Assembly: GCF_002099425.1 (NCBI RefSeq)
Contig: NW_018343979.1
Coordinates: 6,770,001-6,834,000, forward strand
From: Phascolarctos cinereus
Taxonomy: Eukaryota; Chordata; Mammalia; Diprotodontia; Phascolarctidae
Reading direction: 5' to 3'
Length of the DNA: 64,000 bases
Within the stretch, counting starts at the first letter, position 1, and each line of letters begins with the position of its first letter. Below the pieces are notes generated by a model. It was not told the origin of the DNA. It made no database searches and saw nothing but the letters and a program-made list of their open reading frames with translations. Shown in pieces: positions 34,990 to 46,689 of the stretch. A program made the translations under genes and the position numbers.

Positions 34990-35460
34990 AACTTCACTAG
35001 TTCCCTATCACCTCCAGTATCAAATATAAAATCATCTGTTGGACATTCAAAGGCCTTCATAACCTACCCCCTACCCTCACGTCCCCATACCCAGCAATCC
35101 AGTGACAGTAGACTTATAACTGTTCCTCCCATAAGACACTCCATTTCCTCACTGGGTATGTTCACTGGCTGTCTCCCAGGCCTGATATTCTCTCCCTCTT
35201 TATCTCTGTCTCCTATATTCCTTGGCTTCCTTCAAGTCCCAGCTAAAATCTCACCTTCCCAATTCCTCTTAATTCTAGTGCTTTCTGTTTATTATTTCTG
35301 ATTTCCAAATATTTGTACATAGTTGCCTGATGTTGTTTCCCCAGTTAAAATATAAGATTCTCAAGAGTAGAGACTTTCTTTTGCCTTTCTTTGTATCCCC
35401 AGCATTTAGTACAGTCCCTGGTACATAGTAGGCACTTAATCAATGTTTATTGATTGACAT
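34990..35460 (+). mobile_element. L2 LINE 3' end
   Basis: 'cattcaaaggccttcataac', 'cttccttcaagtcccagcta', 'tttgtatccccagcatttag' and the terminal 'aggcacttaatcaatgttta' run in the correct L2 order on the + strand. It is the best preserved L2 end in the window. Confidence 0.88.
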
Positions 35461-35464
35461 ATAT

Positions 35465-35750
35465 AGAAATATCTAAGATGTTACATGGAGCAGATTATTT
35501 ATGACTCACAATAATTTCTAACCATAGGATTCCAGTATGCTGCAATTTAGAGGGCTCCAATCCCACTGTTTACCATCAAATTGATGAGGATATTCCTTAA
35601 AGGTAACACATATTTATCATAGTTACCTGTCAGAAGCACAACTAAATGTTGCCAAGTAGTGCTATTGTAATAATTAATGCTTGTTTTTACTTAGTGCTTG
35701 ACATAAATTATCTCATGCAAACATCTGAGCCAGATAGTTCTACATATTAT
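35465..35750. other. Unassigned interval
   Basis: Contains a faint inverted MIR-like stretch at 35665-35750. No gene seen. Confidence 0.4.
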
Positions 35751-35756
35751 GATTTG

Positions 35757-35975
35757 GAAGCAGGATGTTATAGTGGCAAGAGTGTTGAACTTGTCTCATA
35801 GACCAAGGGTTGGGTTCCCAGTTCCACCATCTACAAAACTTGCTGACTGGGTAAGTGACAACTTCTATGGGCTTTAGTTTCCTCATCTGTGAAATAGGAA
35901 TAACAATACTTGTCTTACCTACCTTATAATGGGACTGTGAAAATCAGGTGAGATAATATGAGTCAAATCTGTAAG
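35757..35975 (+). repeat. MIR SINE
   Basis: 'atgttatagtggcaagagtg', 'agtttcctcatctgtgaaat', 'taacaatacttgtcttacct' and 'aaatcaggtgagataat'. Nearly full length. A partial inverted MIR follows at 35976-36105. Confidence 0.85.
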
Positions 35976-36237
35976 CTGTCTTCATTTTCACAGCTGAGGC
36001 TCAAAGGGGGAAGTAAGGTCCAAGGTTCCTCATGAAATTACCAATCTGGAACTCAAATCCCGGGCCTTCTAGCTCCATGTCCAGTACTGTTTTTAATTCC
36101 CTTCACTGACTCTATGGCCTGTCACAAAAACCACCCCCAACAGCTCTGACCTCACACTGTTACTATAGTCACAAGAGACAAAGGGCCCATAGTCATTAAT
36201 GTCAGCCAGCATTTATTAAGCATGTGCTATGTGCCAG

Positions 36238-36968
36238 ATGAGGCAGCTAGGTGGTGAGAGAAATAATTGTTTCTCTCTTCTCTATTTCTCATTCAGAAAT
36301 CAACCCCTATAGATTACTTAGATCTGTTCAAAAGATAAAGTTAGGCAAACTGATGGATTGCAGCCCATTGTGTTTTATTCTAACAGAACTGGGAAAATGT
36401 GGATTCTCCCCTTTGTCAGATTGGTGAAATGGAAATAGATAATTCTCTTTGACCAAAGCAGAGAGATCAAAGTCACATACCCCAGAGCCTCATTTGAATA
36501 GACCCACCTCATTATAATATTCATTCTCATTAATTGTTAACCAATCAGAGTTGATTGCCACCCTCAGGAACACTCAGTCTTCCAAGGGCACATAAGAGCT
36601 GAGTTGGTTCCATGATTTGTCTTTGGTCTAAGAGAGACAGTCAAATGACCATCCTTTTAATGATAATATTCTAGATTTATTAATAAAGTGATTAATTACC
36701 CAGAAACTATGTCTCTTGAACTTTTCAAATGTCACAGTGGCTCAGTGGATAAAGTGCTGGGCTGGAGTCAGGAGGACATGAGTTTAAATCTGGCCTCAGA
36801 CATTTACTAGCCCTTGACTCTGGGCAAGTCACTTAACCTCTGTTTACCTTAATCCAACAGAGAAGGAAATGGCAAACCACTCCAGTACCCTTGCCAAGAA
36901 AATCACATGGATAGCATTGGCATGCTACAGTCCATGGGGTCACAAAGAGTTGGACATGACTGAACCAC
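36238..36968 (+). repeat. MAR1-type long SINE, itself split by an LTR
   Basis: Left part 'gaggcagctag' plus GTGG; right part 'ctcagtggataaagtgctgg', B box 'gagtttaaatctgg' and the MAR1-type 3' part 'atggcaaaccactccagtac'. The 9-bp duplication ATGTGCCAG flanks it (36229-36237 and 36969-36977). The LTR at 36255-36736 lies within the head. Confidence 0.88.
36255..36736 (+). mobile_element. Solo LTR of an endogenous retrovirus
   Basis: A 482-bp element starting TG and ending CA, flanked by the 4-bp direct repeat GTGG (36251-36254 and 36737-36740), which is the expected size for a gammaretrovirus-like (class I) element. A CCAAT box (36541), a TATA-like 'cataagag' (36590) and AATAAA (36682) sit in the order expected of U3-R-U5. 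No internal retroviral sequence adjoins it, so it is a fossil left by recombination between two LTRs. It is younger than the SINE it entered. The family is not identified. Confidence 0.78.
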
Positions 36969-37206
36969 ATGTGCCAGCCACTGTGCTAAACCCTGGGAAT
37001 ACAAAGAAAAGCAAAAATTAGTCCCTCTCCTCTCTTTCTTAGTGGGCAGGGAAGCTTCTGGCCAGAGTGCCCTTCTGTTCTCTCTTCAGCTCTTATGGAC
37101 AGAGGAGTAATCATTGCTAGTTCTATTCCAATTCCCCTCTTCAAGTGTTCCAGCCACATAAGAGGCCTAGCTGGGTCTAGCAAAGCCATTATTAGAAATC
37201 AAATTT

Positions 37207-37358
37207 GGGGGCAGCTAGGTGGCACGGCAGATATAGCACCAGCCCTGAAGTCAGGAGGACCTGAGTTCAAATTTGACCTCAGACCAAACACTTGACACTT
37301 ACTAGCTGGGTGACCACTGTGTGTCACTTAACTCCAACTGCCAAAAAATAAAAAAAAA
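37207..37358 (+). repeat. Marsupial tRNA-derived SINE with perfect TSD
   Basis: 'gggggcagctaggtggcacg', B box 'gagttcaaatttga' and an A-rich tail. AGAAATCAAATTT flanks it exactly at 37194-37206 and 37359-37371. Confidence 0.96.
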
Positions 37359-37371
37359 AGAAATCAAATTT

Positions 37372-37819
37372 CATTCTACTTGAAAATAGACATGTGCATC
37401 TGTGGGAACTAGTCCAAGGCCAGAGATCAGTCATAATGAGGCCTCAAAGTCAAAATACCATGTGCTTTATTAAAACATATGAGTAAAACAACCACCGTAC
37501 ATGGTGACTGAGTGCAGCTTTCCATGTCTTCCTCATACCTATAGTAAAGATACATTCATTACTCCTGAGTGCCATGAAGAGCTTGGATCCCATCAAGCAA
37601 AGGAGTCACTGGCCTAGAATCACTTGTGGTTTTCTACTCTAGTTTGGGGTATTCTTCAACCTACCTTTTGGAATTCTGACATTGGTGTTGTCTGTTTGCC
37701 TTCCTGGTTCTACCTTCTTCAGCTTCCAAAAGCCAAATGTAATTATATCTGCACCACAGCTCTGGTGGCATGCCAACAGGTCCATACCTACCACCTCATA
37801 TCTTCAGTGTTGCCATCAG
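37372..37819. other. Intergenic, no gene recognised
   Basis: Unassigned unique-looking sequence between a SINE and the SFPQ retrocopy. Confidence 0.45.
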
Positions 37820-37833
37820 GAATTATATCCTTA

Positions 37834-39046
37834 ATAATCTACAGTAAAACACATTGTTGAATTTGTTTCTAAGCCAGATGCAAAAAAAAAAAAAGCATTT
37901 GAACAGTGCCATGAAGGTGAAGGAATGTTTTTGTTGATACCAGCTCTAAGTCCAGTTATAGTGGAACCACTTGAAAAACTAGATAATGAAGATGGTCTTC
38001 CTGAAAAGCTTGCACAGAAGAATCCAATGTATCAAAAGGAGAAAGAGAACTATCCCTGTTTTGTTCAACATGACACCTTTGAGTTTGAATATTTCCCAGA
38101 GATAAAGTCTGTAGATGAAATGAAAAGCAGCAAAGGAAGCAGGTTGAGATAAACATGAAATATGCAAAAGATAAACTAGATAGTGAAATGGAAGGTGCAT
38201 ATTATAAGCAATCTTTTACACCAGGATCTAATGAGACATCAAGAAGAGCTGAGACAGATGGAGGAACTTCACAATCAAGAAATGCAGAAACACAAAGAAA
38301 TATAGTTAAGGGAAGAGGAAGAGCAGAATAAAAGAGAAGAAGAAATGATTCACCATTGTGAGATGGAAAAGCAAATGAGACACCAAAGAGAAGAAAGGTA
38401 TAATCATGTGTTTACATGGATCCACTAGATGGAGAGATAAGAATGGGTAGTACAAGAGCAATGAACTTGGGAGAGCCCCATGGCTCAGAAAGCCAGAAAT
38501 TTCTACCTTTAAGTGGTGGTGTTGTAGGTTATGAGGCCAGCCCTGGAGTTCCACCAACAGTGTTCCATGTTGGAAGTAACATGTGTACTGAGCTCTTTGG
38601 GCAGGGAGGAGCTGGGCCTGTGAATAGGCAGGGCCCTGGAGAAATAGGACCTGGAACCTCCAGCAGGGTAGGGTAGAGGGAGAGAAGAATATAAAGGCCC
38701 AAACAAAAAGCCCCAATTTTAGATGTGCTATTTAGGCTTTCATGCCAGTCTGGTTTTTGTCTTTTCTTGTTTAGACACCTTTTTAATTCTTGCATTTTAG
38801 TAAGAAAGCTCCATTTTTATGGATGTTAGAAATTTATTGACCTAATATTTTTAAATGGTCTCTATGGGTGAGAAAAAGTATGTAATACAGTGTTTCAAAA
38901 AGAAAGAAAAACTGATTTGTTTTGTTTTCTTGAATGTATAACTTCTCAAAAGTTATGACAGTGTACCTTGTGCCACTGAATTCCCAAACTGTACCTTTTT
39001 TTAACTGTGCTTCAAATAAAAAGAAAAAAATAGCTATTAAAAAAAA
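37834..39046 (+). pseudogene. SFPQ processed pseudogene, 5'-truncated
   Basis: SFPQ (PSF) is a nuclear DBHS-family RNA-binding protein of paraspeckles and splicing. This intronless copy begins near the end of RRM2 (IVEF and SKP visible at 37854-37885). It continues through the NOPS segment (PVIVEPLEKLDNEDGLPEKL, AQKNPMYQKE), the coiled coil (RHQEELRQMEELHNQEMQKH) and the Gly-rich C-terminus (GYEASPGVPP, LFGQGGAGPV), into the SFPQ 3' UTR with a terminal AATAAA (39015) and A-rich tail. NOPS residues LAQKNPMYQKE identify SFPQ rather than NONO or PSPC1. Direct repeats GAATTATATCCTTA at 37820-37833 and 39047-39060 bound it exactly, showing L1-mediated insertion. The RRM1 half is absent, and several frameshifts and stops (one frame ends at 38152; a stop lies near 38306) make it non-coding. 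Confidence 0.95.
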
Positions 39047-39148
39047 GAATTATATCCTTAGTTTACAAAAGTTACTTCTGCATTTGTACAGAGCAGGACA
39101 TTTCCCCAAAAGTCCATGCACTTCAAAGTCTTCAATAAATTTCTCTCT

Positions 39149-39300
39149 TGGGGGCAGATAGGTGGCACAGTGGATAGAGCACTGGCCCTGGAGTCTGGAG
39201 GACCTGAGTTCAAATCCAGCCTCAGACCAGACACTTGATACTTACTAGCTGTATGACCCGGGGCAAGTCGCTTAACCCCAATAGCCTCACAAAAAAAAAA
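39149..39300 (+). repeat. Marsupial tRNA-derived SINE
   Basis: 'gggggcagataggtggcaca', B box 'gagttcaaatccag', 'gggcaagtcgcttaacccc' and an A tail. Imperfect flanking 'atttctctct'-type repeats are present. Confidence 0.94.
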
Positions 39301-39479
39301 TTCTCTCTCCATCTTAAAGAAAGTTGTTCATTTCTTCAATGGGGTTCACTCAGACTAGTATCCACTTGCTTAGCTTTTTTTTTTCCACTTGCTTAGTTTT
39401 TAAAGGATGCTGACGGCTGCTGGCAAGAAAAGAAAAGTCAGTTGCACCCCCAATTCCTTCTAAAAGCATTAATACTACT

Positions 39480-39790
39480 CCAATACCCAGTACACACTTT
39501 CTCTACCTTTTGCCTACTGAAAACCTTTCTCCTCCTTCAAGGTCCCTCTCAGGTGTCATGTCCTCTATTAGGCCTTCTCTTATCCCTCTCCTACCCCCCA
39601 AAAAATATATATATATTGCTCATCACAACTGAAAGTTATCTGTTCCTCCTCAAATTTCTGATATCTTTTTTCACTTGTGAAATTCTACTTTCTATCATGC
39701 TTATTTAGGTTCATGCTCATTCCTCTAGTAGATCATAAGCTCCCAAAGAGCAAGGACTGTGTTCCTTTCCAGCTTTCCATCCCTAATACC
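39480..39790 (+). mobile_element. L2/L3-type LINE 3' region
   Basis: 'ctccttcaaggtccctctca', 'gtagatcataagctcccaaa' and 'gagcaaggactgtgttcctt' are a LINE 3' end of L2/L3 type in sense orientation. Confidence 0.6.
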
Positions 39791-39794
39791 AAGG

Positions 39795-40040
39795 GTGGGC
39801 TGGAGTCAGCTCTAGCAAGAAACTTAAATTTTCATTGTGAGCATTTACACCTCAGAAGTCAGCAAACACTACAAATTATTATTGGATTTTCTTAAATTAG
39901 CTAGACCTAAGAAAGTGATGGAGAAAATATTAATAATGCAGACTCAATTAAAAAATGCATCACATGCATGTTGTTGGGTTGGTTTTTTCCCCAAAAGACT
40001 GTTGTTAAACATTTACCAGCACACTCCTGCCAATAACCAA
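39795..40040 (+). repeat. Unassigned dispersed repeat, copy 3
   Basis: The best copy: 'ttttcattgtgagcatttac', 'acctcagaagtcagcaaaca', 'gaaagtgatggagaaaatat', 'taataatgcagactcaatta' and 'ctgttgttaaacatttacca'. The same order is present at 4395-4625 and inverted at 13470-13830. Confidence 0.6.
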
Positions 40041-40530
40041 CACAACTTATTGAACTGAAGGATGAATCTTTGGGTGAAATGGGTAACCTCAATAATCCTT
40101 TTAATGTTCAGATGTAAAAAGCAGATGTATTTCCATTTTAGTTTAATATTTATCAATCCTATATTCATAAACTATAGAGGTTGTTCCAGATACATATGTT
40201 GATTTCATTATCTCACGTTCTAAAGGTATTTGAAGGAATATGATGTGTTACATTTGGGAAAGTTCCAGGCCCTTTCTTTTTCCCCGAGTCTAAAGAAAGT
40301 GAACTGTAATCATTCGGAGACCTGGAATTCTCATAGAACTAATCACTTCAGTAAAGGGAGATACTAATGTAGGTCTCACACTTTGACGTATGAAAAAACC
40401 TCTGGGGAGAAAAAAAACCTGTAGAGGGTATTTAATATATTTATTAAATTGGATATCTTGTAAAGTACCAATTCACAGAATCAGTATTTGGAAGGGTTTT
40501 GTGAATACATAAACCTTGTCTACAACATCC
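40041..40530. other. Intergenic, no gene recognised
   Basis: AT-rich unique-looking sequence; nothing recognised. Confidence 0.45.
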
Positions 40531-40534
40531 CTTA

Positions 40535-40640
40535 ATTCAATTCAATTAATTCAACAAATATTTATAAACATTTACGAAGGGTGAAGCTGAGAATAGAAAA
40601 ACAAGAAGAAAACCATCACTGTTCTCAAAGAGCTTATGTT
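40535..40640 (-). mobile_element. L2 3' end, inverted
   Basis: 'attcaacaaatatttataaa' through 'tcactgttctcaaagagctt' is the inverted L2 tail. Confidence 0.65.
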
Positions 40641-40644
40641 TTTG

Positions 40645-41410
40645 TGTTGTTGTTAGTTATTTAAAATGTGGTTGCTACCTCCTTATGTTGATTTCAAAGT
40701 TCAATTCAAACATATGAATTTTATCTCTTAAAGCAGCTTTATCTCATCTGTTCATTGGTGTTTTGAGGGTATACGTTTCTGGTTGTTGAAAAAGTTAAAC
40801 TGCCCCTTGCAAACTAGTTCCATTTCTCTGAATTATGGCATTTAACTTCAATAGTAGGAGGCAAATTATAAACTCATGGAACTATTATTGTATTAAACAT
40901 TAAATCATTTACATAGTTTTATATGGTTTCCATATTGATGGGGCTGAGAAGTTCTGAAATTACATTCCTGTTCCACTTTTTTTTTTTAGTGTGGCTTTCC
41001 TTACTCCTTTATATAACCATCAAGTTGACAAAAAATATGACTTACATCATTGTTGGAGACCTTCCTGTCTGGTTCACCAGGAACTAACTGGGTTACTAGT
41101 GCCAATAGAAACTCTAGGCTGACTTTTTGCAAGCTTTATGTACATTTATATAAAAGCATTTAAAAAATACAAAGTACTATATATAAGGTTTGATTTTTTT
41201 TCTGTTATTGAGGAAATGAAATCAGATACACAAGATTTTAGACCTAAGTGATCACTTGGTCCAACATCCTCATTTTTCAGATAAGGAAACTGAGGAACTT
41301 ATATAAGATCATACAACACAGTTTCCATTCACCATATTATCTCCTTCTTTTTGTCCATTTCAATATATGGTTAATGTTCTCACTTTGTGTACAACAATGG
41401 TGATTAATCT
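40645..41410. other. Intergenic, no gene recognised
   Basis: Nothing certain. A faint MIR/CR1-like stretch lies at 41230-41310 (cagataaggaaactgaggaa). Confidence 0.45.
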
Positions 41411-41414
41411 ACTG

Positions 41415-41665
41415 AAATGTAATGGAAAGAATTTTGGTTTTAAAATGAAAAGACCTGGGTTCTACTCCTAGCTGTCAATTGGCAAATTGATCACTTAAAT
41501 TATTGACTAAATGAATTAATTAAATCACTAAATAAATCACTTAGCCTCCTTAACCTTTCATTTCTATGTCTACAAAATGAGAATATTAATAATTGTGTTA
41601 CTTAACAGAATTATGATGAAAAAAGCATTTAGTAAATTTTAAGGTGATGTATAAATGCTCTGATC
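41415..41665 (+). repeat. MIR SINE
   Basis: 'gaaaagacctgggttctact', then 'aaatcacttagcctccttaa', 'tctacaaaatgagaatatta' and 'gatgtataaatgctctg'. It carries a short internal duplication-like insertion (aaattattgactaaatga). Confidence 0.75.
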
Positions 41666-41669
41666 CATT

Positions 41670-42765
41670 ATTATAATCAGGAAGACTTCCCCATATATAA
41701 GGAATCCATCTTCTACTTTGACTCCATGTCAGATATCTTCCATGTCAGTGGTCAGCATACATCTCCCTTAAATTTCATTTTATATTGATCAAGGGTCATC
41801 AAAGAAAATTATTTTGTGGTTGCATCTTTCAAGGAATCCTATATGATCTTAACATATTCATGGGAGACACCTTGCTGTTAAGATTGAATTTTGCTCTACT
41901 GACTCACATGATTTCTTAAAAATAAGCAAAAACTAAATAACACAGGATCTTAGATCTTATATGCCCTACATACTTTAGTCAATTGAATGACTCTGAAAAC
42001 GTGATGTTCTAGAGAAAATTATCAGCAAAAGAATGCCTCTTCCCTTCTCACATTTTCATAAAAGATATCTTTGACACAATTGTAAGTTACTTTCATAAAG
42101 ACTTTATAGAAATGAGAAAGTAGGCACAAATGAGTCAATAATTACTAATGTCCTTTTGGTCAAATTCTGGTTTTTGATAGTAACAACAGTCACATTGGGT
42201 AGATCTTCTATGGCAAATTTATGGGAGAATATAAACAAACATCATACTCAATAAGAAAGCATGAGCAAGCCACAATATGCATTGCTGGAAGGAATCTCCA
42301 TTTGGTGAAGATCATGAGCCTGTTGAAGTACTAAATCATTGTTATTATGCTATAATGGTATGAAAGTACTCCAATACATCAAACATCTATGATTTCATCA
42401 GTGTGTGCACTGATGGGACACTCCCTCCACCAGTGCAGATTGCAACTCACCTATAACTTAGTAGATGGACAGAGTGTTAGGATTTAAAAAGCCATCACTA
42501 TGAGGCCAACTTGGTGACAGTGCAAATGTAGTTAGGTTTATCCTCAGAAAAGAGACATACATACAGTTGATCTTCACCAGAACAAAATTCGAAGCCTCTC
42601 TATCTTAGGAAGACCAGCTAAATCTTATATTCTGCTGACAAAGGTCATACTCCATAATGTGGAGTGGAACTTTAGTAGGAGATGGAAAATGTAAATGCAG
42701 AAAAATCAGAGTACAGAAAAAATTCTAATTAGGTGAGGACTCCAATTTGCCTTGTCTAGAAAAGA
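41670..42765. other. Intergenic, no gene recognised
   Basis: Unassigned AT-rich sequence without convincing frames. Confidence 0.45.
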
Positions 42766-42769
42766 CAAC

Positions 42770-43030
42770 ACTAAGAACATTGGGTGGGTTGAAGTTTCAA
42801 ATAGGCAGACTGAAGCTTGAGATCAGAAAGAACTTTCAAATAATTAGCACTATCCTATAGTAGAAGGAGATGCCTTGAGATGTGAATTTCCTTTCACTGG
42901 AGATCTTCAAGCAAAGGGTGGATGGTCACTTGTTGTGCATAATGTAAAGAAAATTCTTTTTCTGATATTGGTTGGACTGAATAACCTATGAGCTCCCTTC
43001 CAACTCTTGAGTTTCTACGATTCTTCTGAT
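42770..43030 (+). mobile_element. CR1/L3-like LINE 3' region
   Basis: 'gagatcagaaagaactttca', 'gtagaaggagatgccttgag', 'ctggagatcttcaagcaaag' and 'ttggttggactgaataacct' run in the same order as the better preserved copies. Family name from memory. Confidence 0.6.
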
Positions 43031-43034
43031 GCAG

Positions 43035-43585
43035 GCTGTCTCCTATCCACACATTATTAACCCATTATAATAAACATACCTCACCTGGTGGCCACCCTCT
43101 GCTTATGGATTGCTCTGATTTTAGCTAGGCTGTTCCCTAGACTACAAACACAGAGAACATAGCTAGCTAGGACTGTGTTTAAACCTGTCAGTCTTAATAA
43201 GACCTGATGGTCCTTGTGAAACCAGAAATGGATATTAATATAGGCACTAGAACAGGGATATGATGCTATTCTGCTTAATGTGCTATATGGAAACTTGACC
43301 TTCATTAGGATATAAAGACCACCCTATTCTCCTACCAGACCTACATATCTTAGAGATGATCTTCCATTTTTTTCTGCAGAAATACTTTATTCATTATAGG
43401 CTTTCAAATAAAGTCCTGATAACCATTAGTTGGGACTATTGCAGAAGACATGCTTGTTCAGGTATAAGTGCTAAATGGCTTCTAAACTCTGTTCCAACTT
43501 CGATATTCTATAATCAGTTTCAATTAATCAAAACTTTACTAGAATTGGTGAATTACAAGGAGAATCTCATCTATTCTTTTTATGT
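43035..43585. other. Intergenic, no gene recognised
   Basis: No assigned feature. Confidence 0.45.
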
Positions 43586-43589
43586 CTTA

Positions 43590-43843
43590 ATAATAATGAT
43601 TGACATTTATAAAACACATAGAGGTTTATAAACTATCTATCAACTATCTCATTTGACCTTTACAACAACCCTGTGAACTTAGTACTACTGTTATCCTCAT
43701 TTTACGGAGGAAGAAACTGAGGCTCAGAAAATTTAATTATTTGTCCAGGACCACAGAGCTAGTAAGTGTTTGAGGCAGGATTCAAACTCAAGTCTTCCAC
43801 ATTCTATGCCCAGTGCTCTATCCACTATAGCAGGCCACCTTTG
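43590..43843 (-). repeat. MIR SINE, inverted
   Basis: 'tttacaacaaccctgtgaac', 'gaagaaactgaggctcagaa', 'ccacagagctagtaagtgtt' and inverted B box 'ggattcaaactcaag'. Nearly full length. Confidence 0.9.
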
Positions 43844-43849
43844 ATCTAT

Positions 43850-46140
43850 GACTTAATGACATTAGGTTATAGACTATCTTTCAGGAAGAGGAACAGGCTA
43901 TAGATAAAAGAAAGAAGCATCCTGACCAAGTAATGAAAGGTTGGTCTTTATAAAATAAATATGAAGAGAGAAATCCTCTCTGACTGATGAAATAGTATAA
44001 AAGATACACACATCCCCCCCCCCAAAAAAGCAAGCAGAGATTTAAGTTATTTGCAACATTGAAAATATCACACTTTTAATCTGACCTTACAAGTCAAGCT
44101 GTGTTTGGTATTTGAATTTTGTAGGAGTTTCTTTGTTGTTTTATAGGGTTTTTTTTTATATTAAAATGTCAACTTGCTACTTCCCTGTATTTAGTTCTAA
44201 GCATAATTCAAACAATTAAAAAAGCGCCCTAGTAACGAAATGACTGACTATAAAAACAGAACGAAATTTCTTTTTATCCCTCTTGGGATATGGCTCAGTC
44301 ATGAGATGGAAATGGAGAATTCCAAATGTTGCTCTCACTTTGGGATGACTGACCCTGGAAAATCTGATCTGAGGAATTTTTTGAAATGAATAATTATAAA
44401 CACTGTGGCAAAAGGTGAACCAAAAGAAGACTCAATAGCATAGAAAACATCCCATATCCTACTGTTGGTTAAGTGGACCAAATTTTGGTCAACAAGATTA
44501 TGCATCTGACCCTGCGTCAGAACAGAAAATGCCCAGGGACTATAGTGATAAGCACTGGTCAAATATAAAGATAGATGGATTGTACCAGGCAAAAATCAAA
44601 GACCCCTGAGACCCTCATTAAAATTAAAAAATGAATGAACTTTAACCACTTGTAAGCCTCCAACTGTTGTTTTCTGAGCAGCAATAGTATGTCATAAGGC
44701 ATGGATTGTCATCTAGTTTGCTTGAAGAACAATTTGGGTGGTTTTCAAGAAATGAAAAAACTAGAACAGGAGATTTCTAACTTTGTCTAAAAGAACAGAG
44801 GAACAGTGAACCTGCTTGGCCCTTTAAAAACAAAAAAAAATGGACCTTTAGCTGTTTAGTGAATTATGGAGAATTCTGTGAGCACTCATGGTAAATGATG
44901 AGTGTCTTGAGATGGGGCTTATTCTGTTAACTCTGACAAGAATTCTTGCAGTTTTATGGTGATGCAAATCTGTAAGAAAAGATTTATATCTGAAAATCCT
45001 TCCATCCTCAACTGCTGCAAAAACATATAAATATACTTCAGAGAAAAACAAGAAACCAAATTGGCAAAAATTCCTGTACAGGAAAATGATATGGAGACTG
45101 GTCAAAAAGAGAAGTCAGTCAAAAATATGACAAGGTCAGCTAAGTAGAATAATTTAGGCATTGGGAACACTAGAGATCTCTTTGCATTTACTTGCCTAAA
45201 ATCATATGGTTATCCAAAGAAGGACCAAGATTAGAGCTCTAAGTTATGTCTTTCTTACTCCTGACATGCACTAAATGGCACTCTAATAGCCCAAACACAT
45301 TAATACAATTCCCTCAGAGTAAGTTTCCTACCCAGAAGTGACTAACAAAGTGCACTCTGTATATAATAGATGCTTAATATCTGATAAATAAGCTTAATAA
45401 ATATCTAATATCTCAAAGGGCTAAAGAAATGAATGCCCAGCCCAATTGCATTTGGGTTTGGAAAGGACTGTCTTGGATTCATATCTGAATTCATGTAACT
45501 CAAAGCATTCACAAATTTATATTCATAAGTTGGTGTCTAGCATGAGCATCTGTATTTGTACTTCAGTAAAAATAGGCACAGCATTTACATCTCTTGCCAA
45601 GAATGAGGGTAAACTCAGCTGACTTTGTATCCAAAATGAATATTTACTAAGCCCCCTGAATATAATAAGGAATGAACACTTCCCACTTTCTACATTTTTC
45701 ACACTGCCACACACACAAAACCCCTTTTTGCTCAGATTATCATTTTTATCAAAACCCTTCACCTCCCACAAAGCGATAGGGCCTAAGATTTATTTAATTA
45801 ATGTTTGTGAGGAGCTCTTCGATCCTTGTCTGAAAGATGCCTTTGAAGAGCAAAGGGCTGTTGATACTAAGATCTAGATCCCTTCTCCTTATCAAGACTG
45901 TTTCCACAAGGAAAATCATCAGAGCTGATGGATGGGCCCACTTTTATTCAGCAGAACTACAGGTGGCAAAACACAGCTACAGGGCTTAGGCAAGAATGTG
46001 TCCCTGGCTAACATCAATTGCATCAACACATTCATTGTCCTTCTGTGAACATGAGACTTGCTCTATAGTAAGTATCCCTAATATCATTTATTAAAGAAAA
46101 TGCTTAGTCCAACTTGATTTGGAAAAGCCTAACATGCCAT
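43850..46140. other. Intergenic, no gene recognised
   Basis: AT-rich; only a short L2-like tail at 45340-45405 is visible (tagatgcttaatatctgata). Minus-strand frames of 82-85 codons at 44335-44592, 44848-45105 and 45523-45771 have no recognisable domains. Confidence 0.5.
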
Positions 46141-46144
46141 ACAT

Positions 46145-46262
46145 TCTAGCCTAAAGACAACAGATGGGAAAACTGAGACTTTGAGGGTGAAATGAGAACA
46201 GCTTGCCCAAGGTCAGTTACCAAGCCCATGGTGGTATCTAAACAGAGGGTTCCTGGCTCTCT
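46145..46262 (-). repeat. MIR SINE, inverted fragment
   Basis: 'gatgggaaaactgagacttt' and 'gcttgcccaaggtcagttac' are inverted MIR core. Confidence 0.65.
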
Positions 46263-46689
46263 ACAGTAAATAAATCATAGTTGCTGTCATGGAATACTAA
46301 CACGTATCAGCACCAGCCAAGTTGGAATAAATAACATTCACCTGGTTACATTTCCTGACCAGTAGGAGCTTACATTCTAAGCCAGAAACTTGTATTCCGT
46401 ACATTATTTTAAACGTAATAGGTCTCTCAGAGTTTATCTATTTCTTCAAGATTTCTCTTGGGTTAGTTTTGAAGCCTATCCTAACCATGCTGATCTTTAT
46501 GCATCAACCCACTCCTCTAAACCTATAGCTTAAGTGAGTCTCATTGATCACTATATATAGGCAGTCCTTGACTTTCAAACCCTAGTTACAGCTGGCCCAA
46601 GCACACAACTGTATGCTATTGCTCTATTTCCCTCTCTATCACCCTGAAGAACCTGATACCCCTGTGGGGGACAAATAAAATTAGAAGAA

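Larger units (their letters stand above)
36200..37030 (-). mobile_element. Inverted L2 3' tail split by a SINE
   Basis: Left part 'cagcatttattaagcatgtg' ends in 'atgtgccag' (36229-36237); right part resumes 'atgtgccagccactgtgcta' at 36969. Together they form an inverted L2 3' tail. The 9-bp ATGTGCCAG is the target-site duplication of the SINE. Confidence 0.8.

Noticed and set aside
38306-38795. Minus-strand frames of 65-136 codons
   Set aside because: They lie opposite the SFPQ processed pseudogene and are antisense shadows of its Gly/Pro-rich C-terminal part.
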